This document shows positions 1 to 8,423 of a stretch of DNA of 64,000 nucleotides, piece after piece. The position numbers were made by a program, and so were the translations under genes. Origin of the DNA: PALSA-693 sp963729695 (GTDB lineage: Bacteria; Actinomycetota; Acidimicrobiia; Acidimicrobiales; Palsa-688); NCBI GenBank assembly GCA_963729695.1, contig CAVSOT010000007.1, positions 372,001-436,000 on the forward strand, written 5' to 3'. Each line of letters starts with the position of its first letter. Position 1 is the stretch's first letter. The notes beneath the pieces were generated by a model. It saw only the letters and a program-made list of their open reading frames with translations. It was not told where the DNA came from and did not search any database.

Positions 1-18
1 GGGCACGGGGAGTTACGC

Positions 19-1083
19 ATGCCATTGCTGGCGGTCCCGCGAGGGGCTCAGGATCTCACCGCTGAGTGGCTCACCGCCGCGCTTTCCGACGTGGCTGACG
101 GGGCGTGCGTGCAGGACCTGGCGGCGATCCCTATCCGCCATGGCAATCTGGCGGATTCCGTGCGTCTGGTTCCCCGGTGGGATCGCCCCACGCCCGGTCC
201 ACCGTCGGTGGTCGCCAAGGTCCCAACAGCCAGAGAGCCCCGTCGGTCCGACGGCTTCGCCACCCGCACCTACGAGTTGGAGTCGGCGTTCTACAGCCAG
301 CTGGCCTCGACGGTGTCGGTCAACCGACCGCTCTGTTATGCCGCCGGGTGCGATCCGGAACAGCAGGGGTACGTCGTTCTCCTCGAGGACCTGTCCCCCG
401 CGGAAGCGGGCGACCAGGTCCTGGGTTGCTCTCCTGAGGACGCGGCCGCGGTCATGCCCGAGCTCGCCGCCCTGCATGCCCCCCGCTGGGGGGATCCAGG
501 CCTGCTCGATCTGGCCTGGTTGGACCGGCCGACCGTCGAGTCCGTGCAGGGCTTCTTGGAGGTGGTTTCCAGCCGGTTCCCCGGCTTTGTGGACCGCTAC
601 CGCACCCGCGTCGATCCCGAGGTGCTGCGGGTCTGTGAACGGCTGATGGGCGCCCTCGAGGACTACCTCGCCGACCGTCCGGGTCCCTGGACCGTGCTGC
701 ACGGTGAGTTCCGGCTCGACAACCTGCTGTTTGGGTGTCCCCGGGTGGCGGTGGTCGACTGGCATGCGGTGCGGATCGGGCCGGGGCTCTCCGACGTTTC
801 GTACTTCATAGGGTCTGGCTTGCTGCCCGATGACCGGCGGGACAGCGAAGGAACGCTGGTGCGGGCGTACCACCGTCACCTGGGCGCCGCGGGAGTCGAG
901 CTCCCGTGGGACGAGTGCTGGGCCGCCTACCGCCGGTACAGCTTCGACGGCCTGATCGTGGGCATCGCCGCGGCCATGCTCGTGCCCGCGATCGACGGGA
1001 ACGACGAGATGTTCGTGGCCATGGTGGAGCGGCACGGTCGCCAGGCGCTCGACTTGGGGGCCGAGGAGTTCCTGCCGGGCTGA
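19..1083 (+). CDS. APH/ecdysteroid-kinase-like phosphotransferase
   Basis: This 354-residue soluble protein belongs to the aminoglycoside phosphotransferase / kinase-like superfamily. The Brenner-type catalytic loop is visible as HGEFRLDNLLF (about residues 230-240), giving the catalytic Asp and the following Asn. The metal-binding DFG-equivalent is VVDWHAV about 10 residues later. An N-terminal nucleotide-binding lobe with VVAKVP (invariant Lys) and a Glu-rich VVLLEDL hinge precede it. Such proteins phosphorylate hydroxyls of small molecules; the substrate cannot be read from sequence. Actinobacterial members often sit in lipid or steroid catabolic regions, so antibiotic resistance is not implied. 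It converges on the minus-strand membrane gene that follows. Confidence 0.8.
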   Translation: MPLLAVPRGAQDLTAEWLTAALSDVADGACVQDLAAIPIRHGNLADSVRLVPRWDRPTPGPPSVVAKVPTAREPRRSDGFATRTYELESAFYSQLASTVSVNRPLCYAAGCDPEQQGYVVLLEDLSPAEAGDQVLGCSPEDAAAVMPELAALHAPRWGDPGLLDLAWLDRPTVESVQGFLEVVSSRFPGFVDRYRTRVDPEVLRVCERLMGALEDYLADRPGPWTVLHGEFRLDNLLFGCPRVAVVDWHAVRIGPGLSDVSYFIGSGLLPDDRRDSEGTLVRAYHRHLGAAGVELPWDECWAAYRRYSFDGLIVGIAAAMLVPAIDGNDEMFVAMVERHGRQALDLGAEEFLPG

Positions 1084-1184
1084 GCGGAAGGCGCCCGGGC
1101 CCGGTCCGGTACGAGGAGCAGATGGGCGGCGTGGTCCGACGAGTCGATCTCCCCGCCGTCGCCTCGACCCGCGTTGACTTTCGG

Positions 1185-2876
1185 TCAGCGGGTGCTGCAG
1201 AAGGCCGGGGCCGACGAGTGGAGCACGGACGCGGACAGCTCGACGAGCCCGACGGTTTGGGCGTTGACCTGGGTCCAGCCTTTCGAAGTCTGACTGAGGC
1301 AGGCCTTCCCCAGGGTCACCGACCAGAAGGACGTGTACCGCACCCGCACGGTGATCTCGCCCGGCTGGCGGACCATGAGGGTGAGGTGATCCGGCTCGAG
1401 CGACGTCACCGTGGCCGGGCCGCTCACCAGGCCGGGGCTGCTGTCCACCCGCCAGAGGGTCCACTGGGCCGTCTGCCAGACCAGGGAGAGGCCGGGTACC
1501 GCGCCCGATCGGAGCAGCTTGCCCTCGTCGACGGCGGCGTAGTCGAGCCGCACGGCGGGCAGGGCGATCCAGGTGATGCCGTTTTGGTCCAGCCACTTGG
1601 CGTACGAGGCGGGCGTGAGCAGCCCCGGCGTGTAGAAGATCGGGTTGTTGGCGATGTCGAGCTGGCGTTCCCAGCCTCTGGCCAAGGACACGTGCGGGGC
1701 CACGTAGGCCGCCTCCCAATGCTCCCAGGTCGGCGGGATCTCGACCCGCACGGGGCCAGGCGACAAGCTGTGAAGCTCGGCAAGCAGCGGCTGGTAGAAG
1801 CTCTGCTCCATCGCCGGATCGTTGGAAGGTGACGTGATCACCGATTGACTCGGCGCCCATTGCCAGACGGCGAAGGGCACGACGAGTGCCACCGCCGCTA
1901 CGCGCCACCGGGGGCCGAGGTCCAGAGACCGGCCCCCGGTGAGCTTGCCCAGGATCCGGGCCGGGGTCAGGCGGCCCAGGGCCGGACCCGGTGCGGTGAG
2001 GAAGCACGCCAGAAGCGGCACCCCGATCGATGCGGCCAGGCGGGGGGCGTTGCCGCCCAATGGGTTAGGAACGAGGAAGGAAAAGAGACTGGCCGCGGCG
2101 TACAGCAACGCTCCCAGCCGCACGGCCGGCGTAGTCCGAACGAGAGGCGTCAGCGCGGTCAGGCAGAGCAACTCGGTGACGACCAGGCTGCTCCACGGGA
2201 AGGGGAACGGACCGGTGCCCGGGAACAGCACCCCGCTCAGCAGGATGATCCCCAGGCTGACGCCGGCGGTCGCGATCAGCCAGCCGCGCCGGCCCGAGCC
2301 GTAGGCCGCCCACGCCAGGCACACCATGGCCAGGAAGGCGGCGGCCAGTGGCGAGCACAGCGCAGCCAGGATCCCCAGGATCAAGGCCAGCGGGCGACGC
2401 CCCCGCTGCAGAGCGACGATCGCCGCCAGCCCGAACGCCTCGCCCATCAGGAAGGGCAGCTGGCCGATGGTCACCGGCAGGAGCGTGGAGACCGCGAAGT
2501 ACCAGGTTCCGAGCGGGCGGCGACCGAGGTAGGCGGTCACGACCCGGTCGAAGGACCAGGTGGCAAGGACCGCGGCGGCCACGGAGGCAACTTGCATCCC
2601 GAGGATGGCCCCTATGACCGGGGCCAGCACGCTGTAGCCGAGCGGGAAGTTCCCGCCGTACCAACCGGCGTCCCACAAGGTCAACCCGTGCGTCCTGAAC
2701 TGGATGATCCGGTAGGCCTGGGCGGCCTGGTCGACGCCCCGCCAGCCCAGCAGGCAGACCGTCGTGGTCAGAACCAGGGCTAGGAGCGCGGGACCGACGG
2801 CAGCGGCGTGCTGCCGCCACCAGGAGCGACTTCCCAGCGGATCTGCGGGCGAAGGTGTGAGGGAGACGAAAGCCAT
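1185..2876 (-). CDS. Polytopic membrane protein, GT-C-like
   Basis: This 563-residue protein has a first hydrophobic helix near residues 27-47, an acidic/aromatic luminal loop (WDAGWYGGNFPLGY), about eight to ten further hydrophobic segments up to about residue 345, then a soluble C-terminal domain of about 220 residues. That layout resembles GT-C fold glycosyltransferases and related actinobacterial conserved membrane proteins. No family-specific catalytic signature is clear. The ATG start at 2876 fits the beginning of the hydrophobic N-terminal region. It is transcribed away from the SRAP gene, with about 170 bp between the two starts. The same general architecture appears in the membrane protein at 32995-34941. 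Function is inferred from topology only. Confidence 0.65.
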   Translation of the reverse strand: MAFVSLTPSPADPLGSRSWWRQHAAAVGPALLALVLTTTVCLLGWRGVDQAAQAYRIIQFRTHGLTLWDAGWYGGNFPLGYSVLAPVIGAILGMQVASVAAAVLATWSFDRVVTAYLGRRPLGTWYFAVSTLLPVTIGQLPFLMGEAFGLAAIVALQRGRRPLALILGILAALCSPLAAAFLAMVCLAWAAYGSGRRGWLIATAGVSLGIILLSGVLFPGTGPFPFPWSSLVVTELLCLTALTPLVRTTPAVRLGALLYAAASLFSFLVPNPLGGNAPRLAASIGVPLLACFLTAPGPALGRLTPARILGKLTGGRSLDLGPRWRVAAVALVVPFAVWQWAPSQSVITSPSNDPAMEQSFYQPLLAELHSLSPGPVRVEIPPTWEHWEAAYVAPHVSLARGWERQLDIANNPIFYTPGLLTPASYAKWLDQNGITWIALPAVRLDYAAVDEGKLLRSGAVPGLSLVWQTAQWTLWRVDSSPGLVSGPATVTSLEPDHLTLMVRQPGEITVRVRYTSFWSVTLGKACLSQTSKGWTQVNAQTVGLVELSASVLHSSAPAFCSTR

Positions 2877-3049
2877 AAGCGGTCGGCTGGCACCTGCAAG
2901 TGTAGTGCCCTATACCCATACCACCGCCGCGATATACGGCCGCGGACCCTGGCCGGGAGAGAGCCCGCTACTGGGTTGCGTCCCTTTGGCCCGGCTGATC
3001 CCAATCAGACCCGGGAAGCGGGTCGTGTCGCCTACCCTGACCAGGACCT

Positions 3050-3787
3050 ATGTGCGGTAGGACCACGAGCTACACCCCGCCCCAACGGCTGGCGGAGATC
3101 TTCGACGCCGACGTGGCCCTGGACCTCGACGGGCCAAGGGATGGGCCGTTCTGGAACGTGGCGCCCACCAACAACCTCTTCGGGTTGGCGGCCGGAAAGC
3201 CCGATCAGGGCGACGCCCGCCCGGTCCTCGGTGCCTACCGGTGGGGTCTGATTCCGTCGTGGTCCCAGGCCCGGACCCAAGGAAACCGGCTGTTCAACGC
3301 CAGAGCAGAGACCCTCACGAGCAAAGCCGCCTTTCGCCACGCTTTCCGCAACCGACGGCTGGTTGTCGTGGTCGACGGGTTCTACGAGTGGCGCAAGGAA
3401 GCCGGCGGGAAACGGCAACCGTTCTACTTCCATCGCTGGGACGGATTTCCCCTGGCCTTCGCTGGGCTCTGGGAGGTATGGAAAGACCCTGAAACGGAAG
3501 GTTGGCTGCGGTCCTGCAGCATCGTGACCACCGGCGCCGGGCCCGATCTGCAGGGCATTCATGACCGCATGCCGGTGGTTCTCGAACAGGAACAACTCCG
3601 GGGCTGGCTGCAGTCAGATGACCGCCGCCAATCGGACTTGATGGCCTATCTCCGGCCGGCGTCCGCAGGCACCCTCGCCTGCCATCCGGTCGATGTCCGG
3701 GTGGGCGATGTCCGCAATGACAGCCCGGATCTCCTCGCGCCCGTCGAGGGGGCCGGCGGCCACCACCAGCCCAGTCTGTTCGGCTAG
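3050..3787 (+). CDS. SOS response-associated peptidase (SRAP, YedK/HMCES family)
   Basis: This 245-residue protein begins MCGR, so after Met removal the catalytic Cys2 is the N-terminus, as required for the thiazolidine crosslink to abasic sites in single-stranded DNA. Other family motifs are present: N-A-R-A-E-T (about residues 83-88), the GFYEW segment with the active-site Glu (about 108-112), and GIHDRMPV with the conserved His (about 168-175). Length matches the family. SRAP proteins shield abasic sites during replication and can self-reverse the crosslink. The start is fixed by the essential Cys2. No LexA-box was confidently seen upstream. Confidence 0.95.
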   Translation: MCGRTTSYTPPQRLAEIFDADVALDLDGPRDGPFWNVAPTNNLFGLAAGKPDQGDARPVLGAYRWGLIPSWSQARTQGNRLFNARAETLTSKAAFRHAFRNRRLVVVVDGFYEWRKEAGGKRQPFYFHRWDGFPLAFAGLWEVWKDPETEGWLRSCSIVTTGAGPDLQGIHDRMPVVLEQEQLRGWLQSDDRRQSDLMAYLRPASAGTLACHPVDVRVGDVRNDSPDLLAPVEGAGGHHQPSLFG

Positions 3788-3844
3788 CTCCTCGAGGCCG
3801 GACGCCGCTTCGGCGGGCGGCTGAGCGCGGTATCCTCCCGGGGG

Positions 3845-4087
3845 ATGTCTCGGGAGGGAGGTCGTCCGATGCCGTCACGGGGATCGCCCTACGGTCGGTC
3901 GCTCGGAGGCCGCAACGAGCTCGGTCGGCGGGAGTGGCAGAAGCTCGTCGATCGGTTGGTCGACCCCGACACCCACAACCTGCACGCGGGCGTGGGTGAA
4001 CGATGCATGATCTGCGATCTGCGGATCACTCGGGGGCAGCCCGTGCGGCGTACCGTGTCGGGCGGCTACGTCCACGACGTCTGCTAG
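3845..4087 (+). CDS. Small conserved protein with putative zinc-binding cysteines
   Basis: This 80-residue basic protein has a C-terminal C-x2-C (CMIC) followed about 20 residues later by H-x2-C (HDVC at the very end). That spacing could form a single zinc site. The N-terminal half is Arg/Gly rich and probably unstructured; a helix (about residues 24-36) contains EWQKLVDRLVD. The start is ATG at 3845 directly downstream of a GGGGG-rich stretch; ATG at 3869 is an alternative. I do not recognise a named family. It lies 57 bp after the SRAP gene on the same strand and may be cotranscribed. Confidence 0.55.
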   Translation: MSREGGRPMPSRGSPYGRSLGGRNELGRREWQKLVDRLVDPDTHNLHAGVGERCMICDLRITRGQPVRRTVSGGYVHDVC

Positions 4088-4144
4088 CACCTCTTGGCCC
4101 GCTTGTAGCCCCCTGACCGTCGCCCCTGCTGCAGCCGCCTGGCG

Positions 4145-4171
4145 CCTCGGGGGCCTCGGGGGCCTCGTGGG
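4145..4171. repeat. Three 9-bp direct repeats CCTCGGGGG
   Basis: Two exact copies and one variant (CCTCGTGGG) lie between convergent genes. No clear terminator hairpin with a T-tract was seen in this 139-bp gap. Confidence 0.5.
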
Positions 4172-4226
4172 TCCTGTAGGACTCGTGGGCCGGACGGGGA
4201 ACGACGGCCGCCCCGCTACGCCCGGC

Positions 4227-4964
4227 TCAAAGGGTGATCGACCGCCAAGCCGTGACCGTGTCCTCTCGGCCGAAAACGTCGAGGCCCGCCTCCTCGGGGC
4301 TAACCCGGTTCCACAGCCAGAGGTAGAGGCCGGAGGCCGGTCCGCGCAATGCGGTATCCGCCTTGGCGTGGTCCCTGCGGGCCGAGAGCTGTTCGTCACT
4401 CAGGTCGAGCAACCATTCGCCGTCGATATCGGTGGCGTGCACGTGGAGCGTGCCGTGCAGGCCCGCGGCGGGCCGGCGCTCCAGGATGGTCGGCAGGATC
4501 TCCATCAGATACTCGTCGATGCCTTCCACGGCCAACTCGGATCGGATGGGATCGGGGTCGAGACGAGCGGCGCGCTGGGTATCCCAGCGGTGCACAGTCG
4601 TTTCGAGGGCTTGGCGCCGCCGCCACCAGCCCGCGGTGTCGGGTGCCGTCGCGGGGAAGGTCCACGCAGGGGACGAGGGGTCCACGGACAGGGCCTGCAC
4701 GGTCTGCGCCAGCCCATCCCGATACCACCTGAGCAGCTCGTCCGGATCTGCGGGCGCAGGCGGCGCGGACCGGGTGGCAACAGGCTCCCCGGCGGCTGCG
4801 ACCACCTGCCGCGACCAGGCGTGGACCCGGCCTATGTGGGCCAGCAGGTCGGCGACCTTCCACTCGGGGCAGGGGGGAACCGGCCGGTCGAGCCGTCCTT
4901 CTGCGGTGACGGCGAGGGTCTCGCCGTCGGTCGCCAAATCGTTCAGGAAGGCGTCAGGATCCAT
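4227..4964 (-). CDS. Maleylpyruvate isomerase family, mycothiol-dependent enzyme
   Basis: This 245-residue protein has the DinB-like four-helix N-terminal domain of the mycothiol-dependent maleylpyruvate isomerase family. Visible features are CPEWKVADLLAHIGRVHAW (metal-ligand His region, about residues 33-51) and E-T-T-V-H-R-W-D (about 138-145), giving the E-x3-H pair expected for the metal site. The C-terminal part (SCP2-like region) carries RGPASGLYLWLWNR, typical of the family. These enzymes use mycothiol as thiol cofactor, an actinobacterial trait. The start codon is 12 bp after the dxs stop on the same strand, so it is probably cotranscribed with dxs. The substrate is unknown. Confidence 0.85.
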   Translation of the reverse strand: MDPDAFLNDLATDGETLAVTAEGRLDRPVPPCPEWKVADLLAHIGRVHAWSRQVVAAAGEPVATRSAPPAPADPDELLRWYRDGLAQTVQALSVDPSSPAWTFPATAPDTAGWWRRRQALETTVHRWDTQRAARLDPDPIRSELAVEGIDEYLMEILPTILERRPAAGLHGTLHVHATDIDGEWLLDLSDEQLSARRDHAKADTALRGPASGLYLWLWNRVSPEEAGLDVFGREDTVTAWRSITL

Positions 4965-4976
4965 GGGGCGGGTCGG

Positions 4977-6890
4977 CTAGAGCTGCTCGTCCCCGCCGAG
5001 TTCGTCTCGACGAGGGAGCGCTTTCGCCACCGCGGCAGCGATGCCAGGGCCATCCAATCCGAGCTGGGCCAGGATCGTCTCCGGGCTGCCGTGGGGGATG
5101 TAGGCCACGGGCACGCCGAGAATGAGCACCGGGGGGCACGCCCGGCTCTCGTACAGGTCCGCGACCGCGTCCGCGATGAAAGAGCCCGCTCCACCGCTGC
5201 GCACCCCGTCCTCGACGGTCACGATCAGGGAGTGCCGGCCTGCGTCGGCGATCATCTGGGGGTCCAGGGGGCGGATGACCCGTACGTCCCAGATGGTCAC
5301 CTCCTGACCCTCGGACGCCAGGATGTCCGCGGCCTCCTCTGCCGCTCCGAGCATCTTTCCCACCGCCAGGATGCAGACCGAGTCGCGGGGGGAGGAGTCG
5401 CCGCGACGCACGAGGCGCGCCGTGAGGCCGCTGCCGACCTGGTCGGGCTCGACATACCGAGCCGCAGTGCGGGCCCACCGGATGGCGGAGGGCCCGGTCA
5501 GGCCCAGCGCGGTCTCCAACATGACCGGCACCTCTTGGGCCGAAGAGGGGGCGAAGAGGGTCATGCCCGGGATCTTGAGGCACAAGGAGATGTCGAGTAC
5601 CCCGTGGTGGCTCGGCCCGTCGGGGCCGGTGATACCGGCTCGGTCGAGGGCGAAGACCACCGGCAACCCGTGGAGGCCGACATCGAGGTTGGCTTGATCG
5701 AAGGCGCGGGTGAAGAACGTGGAGTAGACCGCCACCACCGGACGTAGGCCGCCCATGGCCATGCCGGCGGCCGATGTCACCGCTGTCTGCTCGGCGATGC
5801 CGACGTCGAAGAACCGGTCCGGCCAGCGTCCGGCGAATGGGAGGAGCCCCGTCGGGCCCGGCATGGCGGCGGTCACCGCCACCAGATTCGGATACCGCTC
5901 GCCGAGATCGAGCATGGCTTCGTTGAAGGCCTGGGTGTAGCCCTTCGGTGCCGCCCAGCCCTGGGCCGGGCCGACCGCCGGATCGAACACAGGTGCGTCG
6001 TGCAGGCACTTCTCGTCGTCGTCCTCGGCGGGCCCGTAGCCGCGGCCCTTCTGGGTCAACATGTGGACCACGATGGGCCCGTCGAACTCGGACGCCTGGC
6101 GCAAGGCGGCTTCCATGCCGGCCAGGTCGTGCCCGTCGATGGGGCCGACGTAGCGGACGCCGAGCGTTTCGAAGAAGGCGGGCGGCTCGATTACCTCACG
6201 CACCGCCGAATAGAAGCCTTGAAGGCTGGAGTAGGCCAGGTTGCCGACGCGCGGAAGGTCCCGTAGGGCTTCCTCCACACGGCCCCGGGCGGACTTCAGC
6301 CCCGGGTGGAGCCGGATGCGCGAGAGGCTGTCGGACAGCCGCGAGATGGTTGGGGCATACGAGCGCCCGTTGTCGTTGAGGACGACGACGACCCTGCTCC
6401 CGCTGTGGCCCAGGTTGTTGAGTCCTTCGAAGGCCATGCCGCCGGTCATGGAGCCATCGCCGATGACCGCGACCACGCGTCGCCCCGGGCTGCTGCTCCG
6501 GGCCACGGCTGCGGAGAGCCCATGGGCGTAGCTCAAGATGGTGGAGGCATGGCTGTTCTCGACCCAGTCGTGCACCGACTCGGCCCGCGACGGGTAACCG
6601 GACAGTCCTCCGGTCTGGCGGAGCGTGGCGAACATCTCACGGCGGCCCGTGACGATCTTGTGGACGTAGGCCTGGTGGCCCGTGTCCCACAGGAGGATGT
6701 CGCGTGGCGAGGAGAACACCCGATGGAGGGCCAGAGTCAGCTCGACGGCACCCAGGTTCGACCCGAGGTGGCCGCCCAGGACCGAGACGGCGTTGACGAT
6801 GAAGCCGCGGATCTCCTCCGCCAGCACCGCCAACTCGTCATAGTCGAGCTTGCCGAGGTCGGTCGGGGAATTGATCGACTCCAACAGCAT
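4977..6890 (-). CDS. dxs: 1-deoxy-D-xylulose-5-phosphate synthase
   Basis: This 637-residue protein is full length for DXS, which condenses pyruvate and glyceraldehyde-3-phosphate using thiamine diphosphate: the first step of the MEP isoprenoid pathway in the cytosol. The N-terminus has the TPP-binding region with DTGHQAYVHKIVTGR (about residues 69-83) and the GDGSMTGG...NN motif (about 142-157). The middle transketolase domain has the catalytic Glu in GIAEQ (about 365-369) and DRAG (about 416-419), and a C-terminal transketolase domain follows. The next gene downstream is the mycothiol isomerase; the PAP2 gene lies upstream, 88 bp away. MEP use fits Actinobacteria. Confidence 0.97.
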   Translation of the reverse strand: MLLESINSPTDLGKLDYDELAVLAEEIRGFIVNAVSVLGGHLGSNLGAVELTLALHRVFSSPRDILLWDTGHQAYVHKIVTGRREMFATLRQTGGLSGYPSRAESVHDWVENSHASTILSYAHGLSAAVARSSSPGRRVVAVIGDGSMTGGMAFEGLNNLGHSGSRVVVVLNDNGRSYAPTISRLSDSLSRIRLHPGLKSARGRVEEALRDLPRVGNLAYSSLQGFYSAVREVIEPPAFFETLGVRYVGPIDGHDLAGMEAALRQASEFDGPIVVHMLTQKGRGYGPAEDDDEKCLHDAPVFDPAVGPAQGWAAPKGYTQAFNEAMLDLGERYPNLVAVTAAMPGPTGLLPFAGRWPDRFFDVGIAEQTAVTSAAGMAMGGLRPVVAVYSTFFTRAFDQANLDVGLHGLPVVFALDRAGITGPDGPSHHGVLDISLCLKIPGMTLFAPSSAQEVPVMLETALGLTGPSAIRWARTAARYVEPDQVGSGLTARLVRRGDSSPRDSVCILAVGKMLGAAEEAADILASEGQEVTIWDVRVIRPLDPQMIADAGRHSLIVTVEDGVRSGGAGSFIADAVADLYESRACPPVLILGVPVAYIPHGSPETILAQLGLDGPGIAAAVAKALPRRDELGGDEQL

Positions 6891-6978
6891 CGGCTCAGGC
6901 TATCGCTTGCTCGGGGGTGGGTCGATGCACTGGGGTCAGGCGGGGGTGGCTGGGTCCGGATCCTTCCCACCGGACCGG

Positions 6979-7806
6979 CTACGGATCGGTCGTGGCGGTG
7001 GGCTCGGTCGGAGGGGGGTGGGCCATCGACCGGCGGCGTACCCGCTGGTCCCACCCGACGGTGATCACCCGGGCCAAGAGGTACGACACGCCGAGCAGCA
7101 GGAGGCCGGCGATCACGTCGGCAAAGTAGTGGTTGGCGGTCACGACGATGCAGAAGATGGTCGCCAACGGGTACAGGAGGATCAGCCCCTTGCCCCACCA
7201 CGGGCGTATGAGTGGGATCAGGGCTGCGGCGCACCACGCCGACCAGCTGGTATGCAGGCTGGGCATGGCGGCGTACTGGTTGGACACGTCGTTGACCGCG
7301 CCGGAGGAGAAGTTCCACAGCCCGCCGACGACCTTCAAAGTGTCGACGAAGTGGTACTGGGGAGGAAGCAGCCGGGGCGGCAGCACGGGGAAGAACGAGA
7401 ACCCGATCAGCGCCAGCGCCGTGGTGATCGCCAAGGTGTTGCGCCATAGCCGGTAGCGCTCGGGGAAACGGAAGAACAGCAGGACCAGTACCCCAACCAC
7501 GGCCACGAAATGGATCGTGCCGTAGTAGTCGTCGCAGAGGCGGACCAGCCAGCGGTCCGAGAGGACCCAGTGCTGAATCGTGGCTTCGTGGAAGATGCCG
7601 AGGGTCCGCTCGAAAGAGATGATCCGGTGCGCATTGGTGGTGGCTTGCAGGATCGACACCGGCTTGTCGCCGCGCACGTCGCGAACGACGGTGTACAGGA
7701 CGTAGAAGGTCGCGATGATCAGCACCTCGCGCCACCACTGCGATCGCTGGACCGGGCGAACGGCGACGGGTCTGGACGTCTCTCGCGAGCTCACTGCAGT
7801 CGACAT
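6979..7806 (-). CDS. PAP2 superfamily / Aur1-Ipt1-like phosphotransferase
   Basis: This 275-residue integral membrane protein has about six transmembrane helices. The PAP2 catalytic motif C2 appears as AMPSLHTSW (about residues 180-188, conserved His) and motif C3 as ANHYFADVIAG (about 223-233, catalytic His and Asp). The order of motifs and length match the Aur1/Ipt1-type inositolphosphotransferase branch. In Actinobacteria such enzymes transfer or hydrolyse phospholipid head groups at the membrane. The exact substrate is not visible. The gene is upstream of dxs on the same strand and could be in the same transcript. Confidence 0.85.
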   Translation of the reverse strand: MSTAVSSRETSRPVAVRPVQRSQWWREVLIIATFYVLYTVVRDVRGDKPVSILQATTNAHRIISFERTLGIFHEATIQHWVLSDRWLVRLCDDYYGTIHFVAVVGVLVLLFFRFPERYRLWRNTLAITTALALIGFSFFPVLPPRLLPPQYHFVDTLKVVGGLWNFSSGAVNDVSNQYAAMPSLHTSWSAWCAAALIPLIRPWWGKGLILLYPLATIFCIVVTANHYFADVIAGLLLLGVSYLLARVITVGWDQRVRRRSMAHPPPTEPTATTDP

Positions 7807-7959
7807 CGAATTGGTTTGTCAGAGTAGTGGTCCAACGCCGGCAACGGCGGTTGTTTAAAAGCCGCACCGTCGTTTCGGGATCCACCGGACCTCGACGGGT
7901 CGCGCCCCGTCACGAGGGTTGGCTGACCGCCGCGCCCATGGTGGAAAGGGGCAGGCGCC

Positions 7960-8337
7960 CTATCGGGCTTTCTCCAGAAATGAGGACGTATCCACCACAA
8001 CCCTCGTAATCTTGCCAGCTGCGACCAGCCCGCAGGCATCGGTGACACTGGTGTTGAAGATCAGCCGGCGGCCGTCGCGGCGTTCCAGGGTGGCCGTGGC
8101 GACGACTCTGCTGCCGACCGAGATAGGGGCCAGGTGGCTGAACTCGATCCGGAGGACGACCGTTGTCAGACCAGACTCCCCCTGCGGTCCGAGCGCGACC
8201 ACCGTGGCCTGCTCGCAGAGCTGGATGAGGCGCGGGCTGGCCAGCACCGCCACGTTGCTGGTCCCGAGCGCGGCCGCCGTGTCCGACTCGCTGACGACGA
8301 GCGATACTTGGCCACAGACGCCGGTGGTGACGGGCAC
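7960..8337 (-). CDS. Thioesterase family protein (FlK-like hot-dog fold)
   Basis: The translated region matches the hot-dog thioesterase family that includes fluoroacetyl-CoA thioesterase. Visible signatures are V-S-E-S-D-T-A-A-A-LG followed by V-A-V-L-A-S-P-R-L and an E-x-A segment (LCEQATV), then a strand with EFSHLAPISVGSRV. I chose GTG at 8337 because family proteins begin a few residues before the first conserved Gly; a TTG start at 8376 would add 13 residues. Predicted length is about 125 residues. It is divergent from tldD. The physiological acyl-CoA substrate is unknown. Confidence 0.75.
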   Translation of the reverse strand: MPVTTGVCGQVSLVVSESDTAAALGTSNVAVLASPRLIQLCEQATVVALGPQGESGLTTVVLRIEFSHLAPISVGSRVVATATLERRDGRRLIFNTSVTDACGLVAAGKITRVVVDTSSFLEKAR

Positions 8338-8423
8338 AGCTAGGTACGGTACGCCGGTACCCTCGAAATATTCCAATGCCGGTTGCGTGCAGCTCGCCGG
8401 TGCCCCGGAAGAAGGAGTGTTCG

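Noticed and set aside
19..1083. Antibiotic-resistance aminoglycoside phosphotransferase
   Set aside because: Only superfamily motifs are present; nothing in the sequence or context indicates aminoglycoside specificity.
13..2007. Very long minus-strand open frame over the kinase-like gene
   Set aside because: It is a high-GC shadow: Arg/Pro/Gly-rich translation without family sequence, antisense to a well-supported gene.
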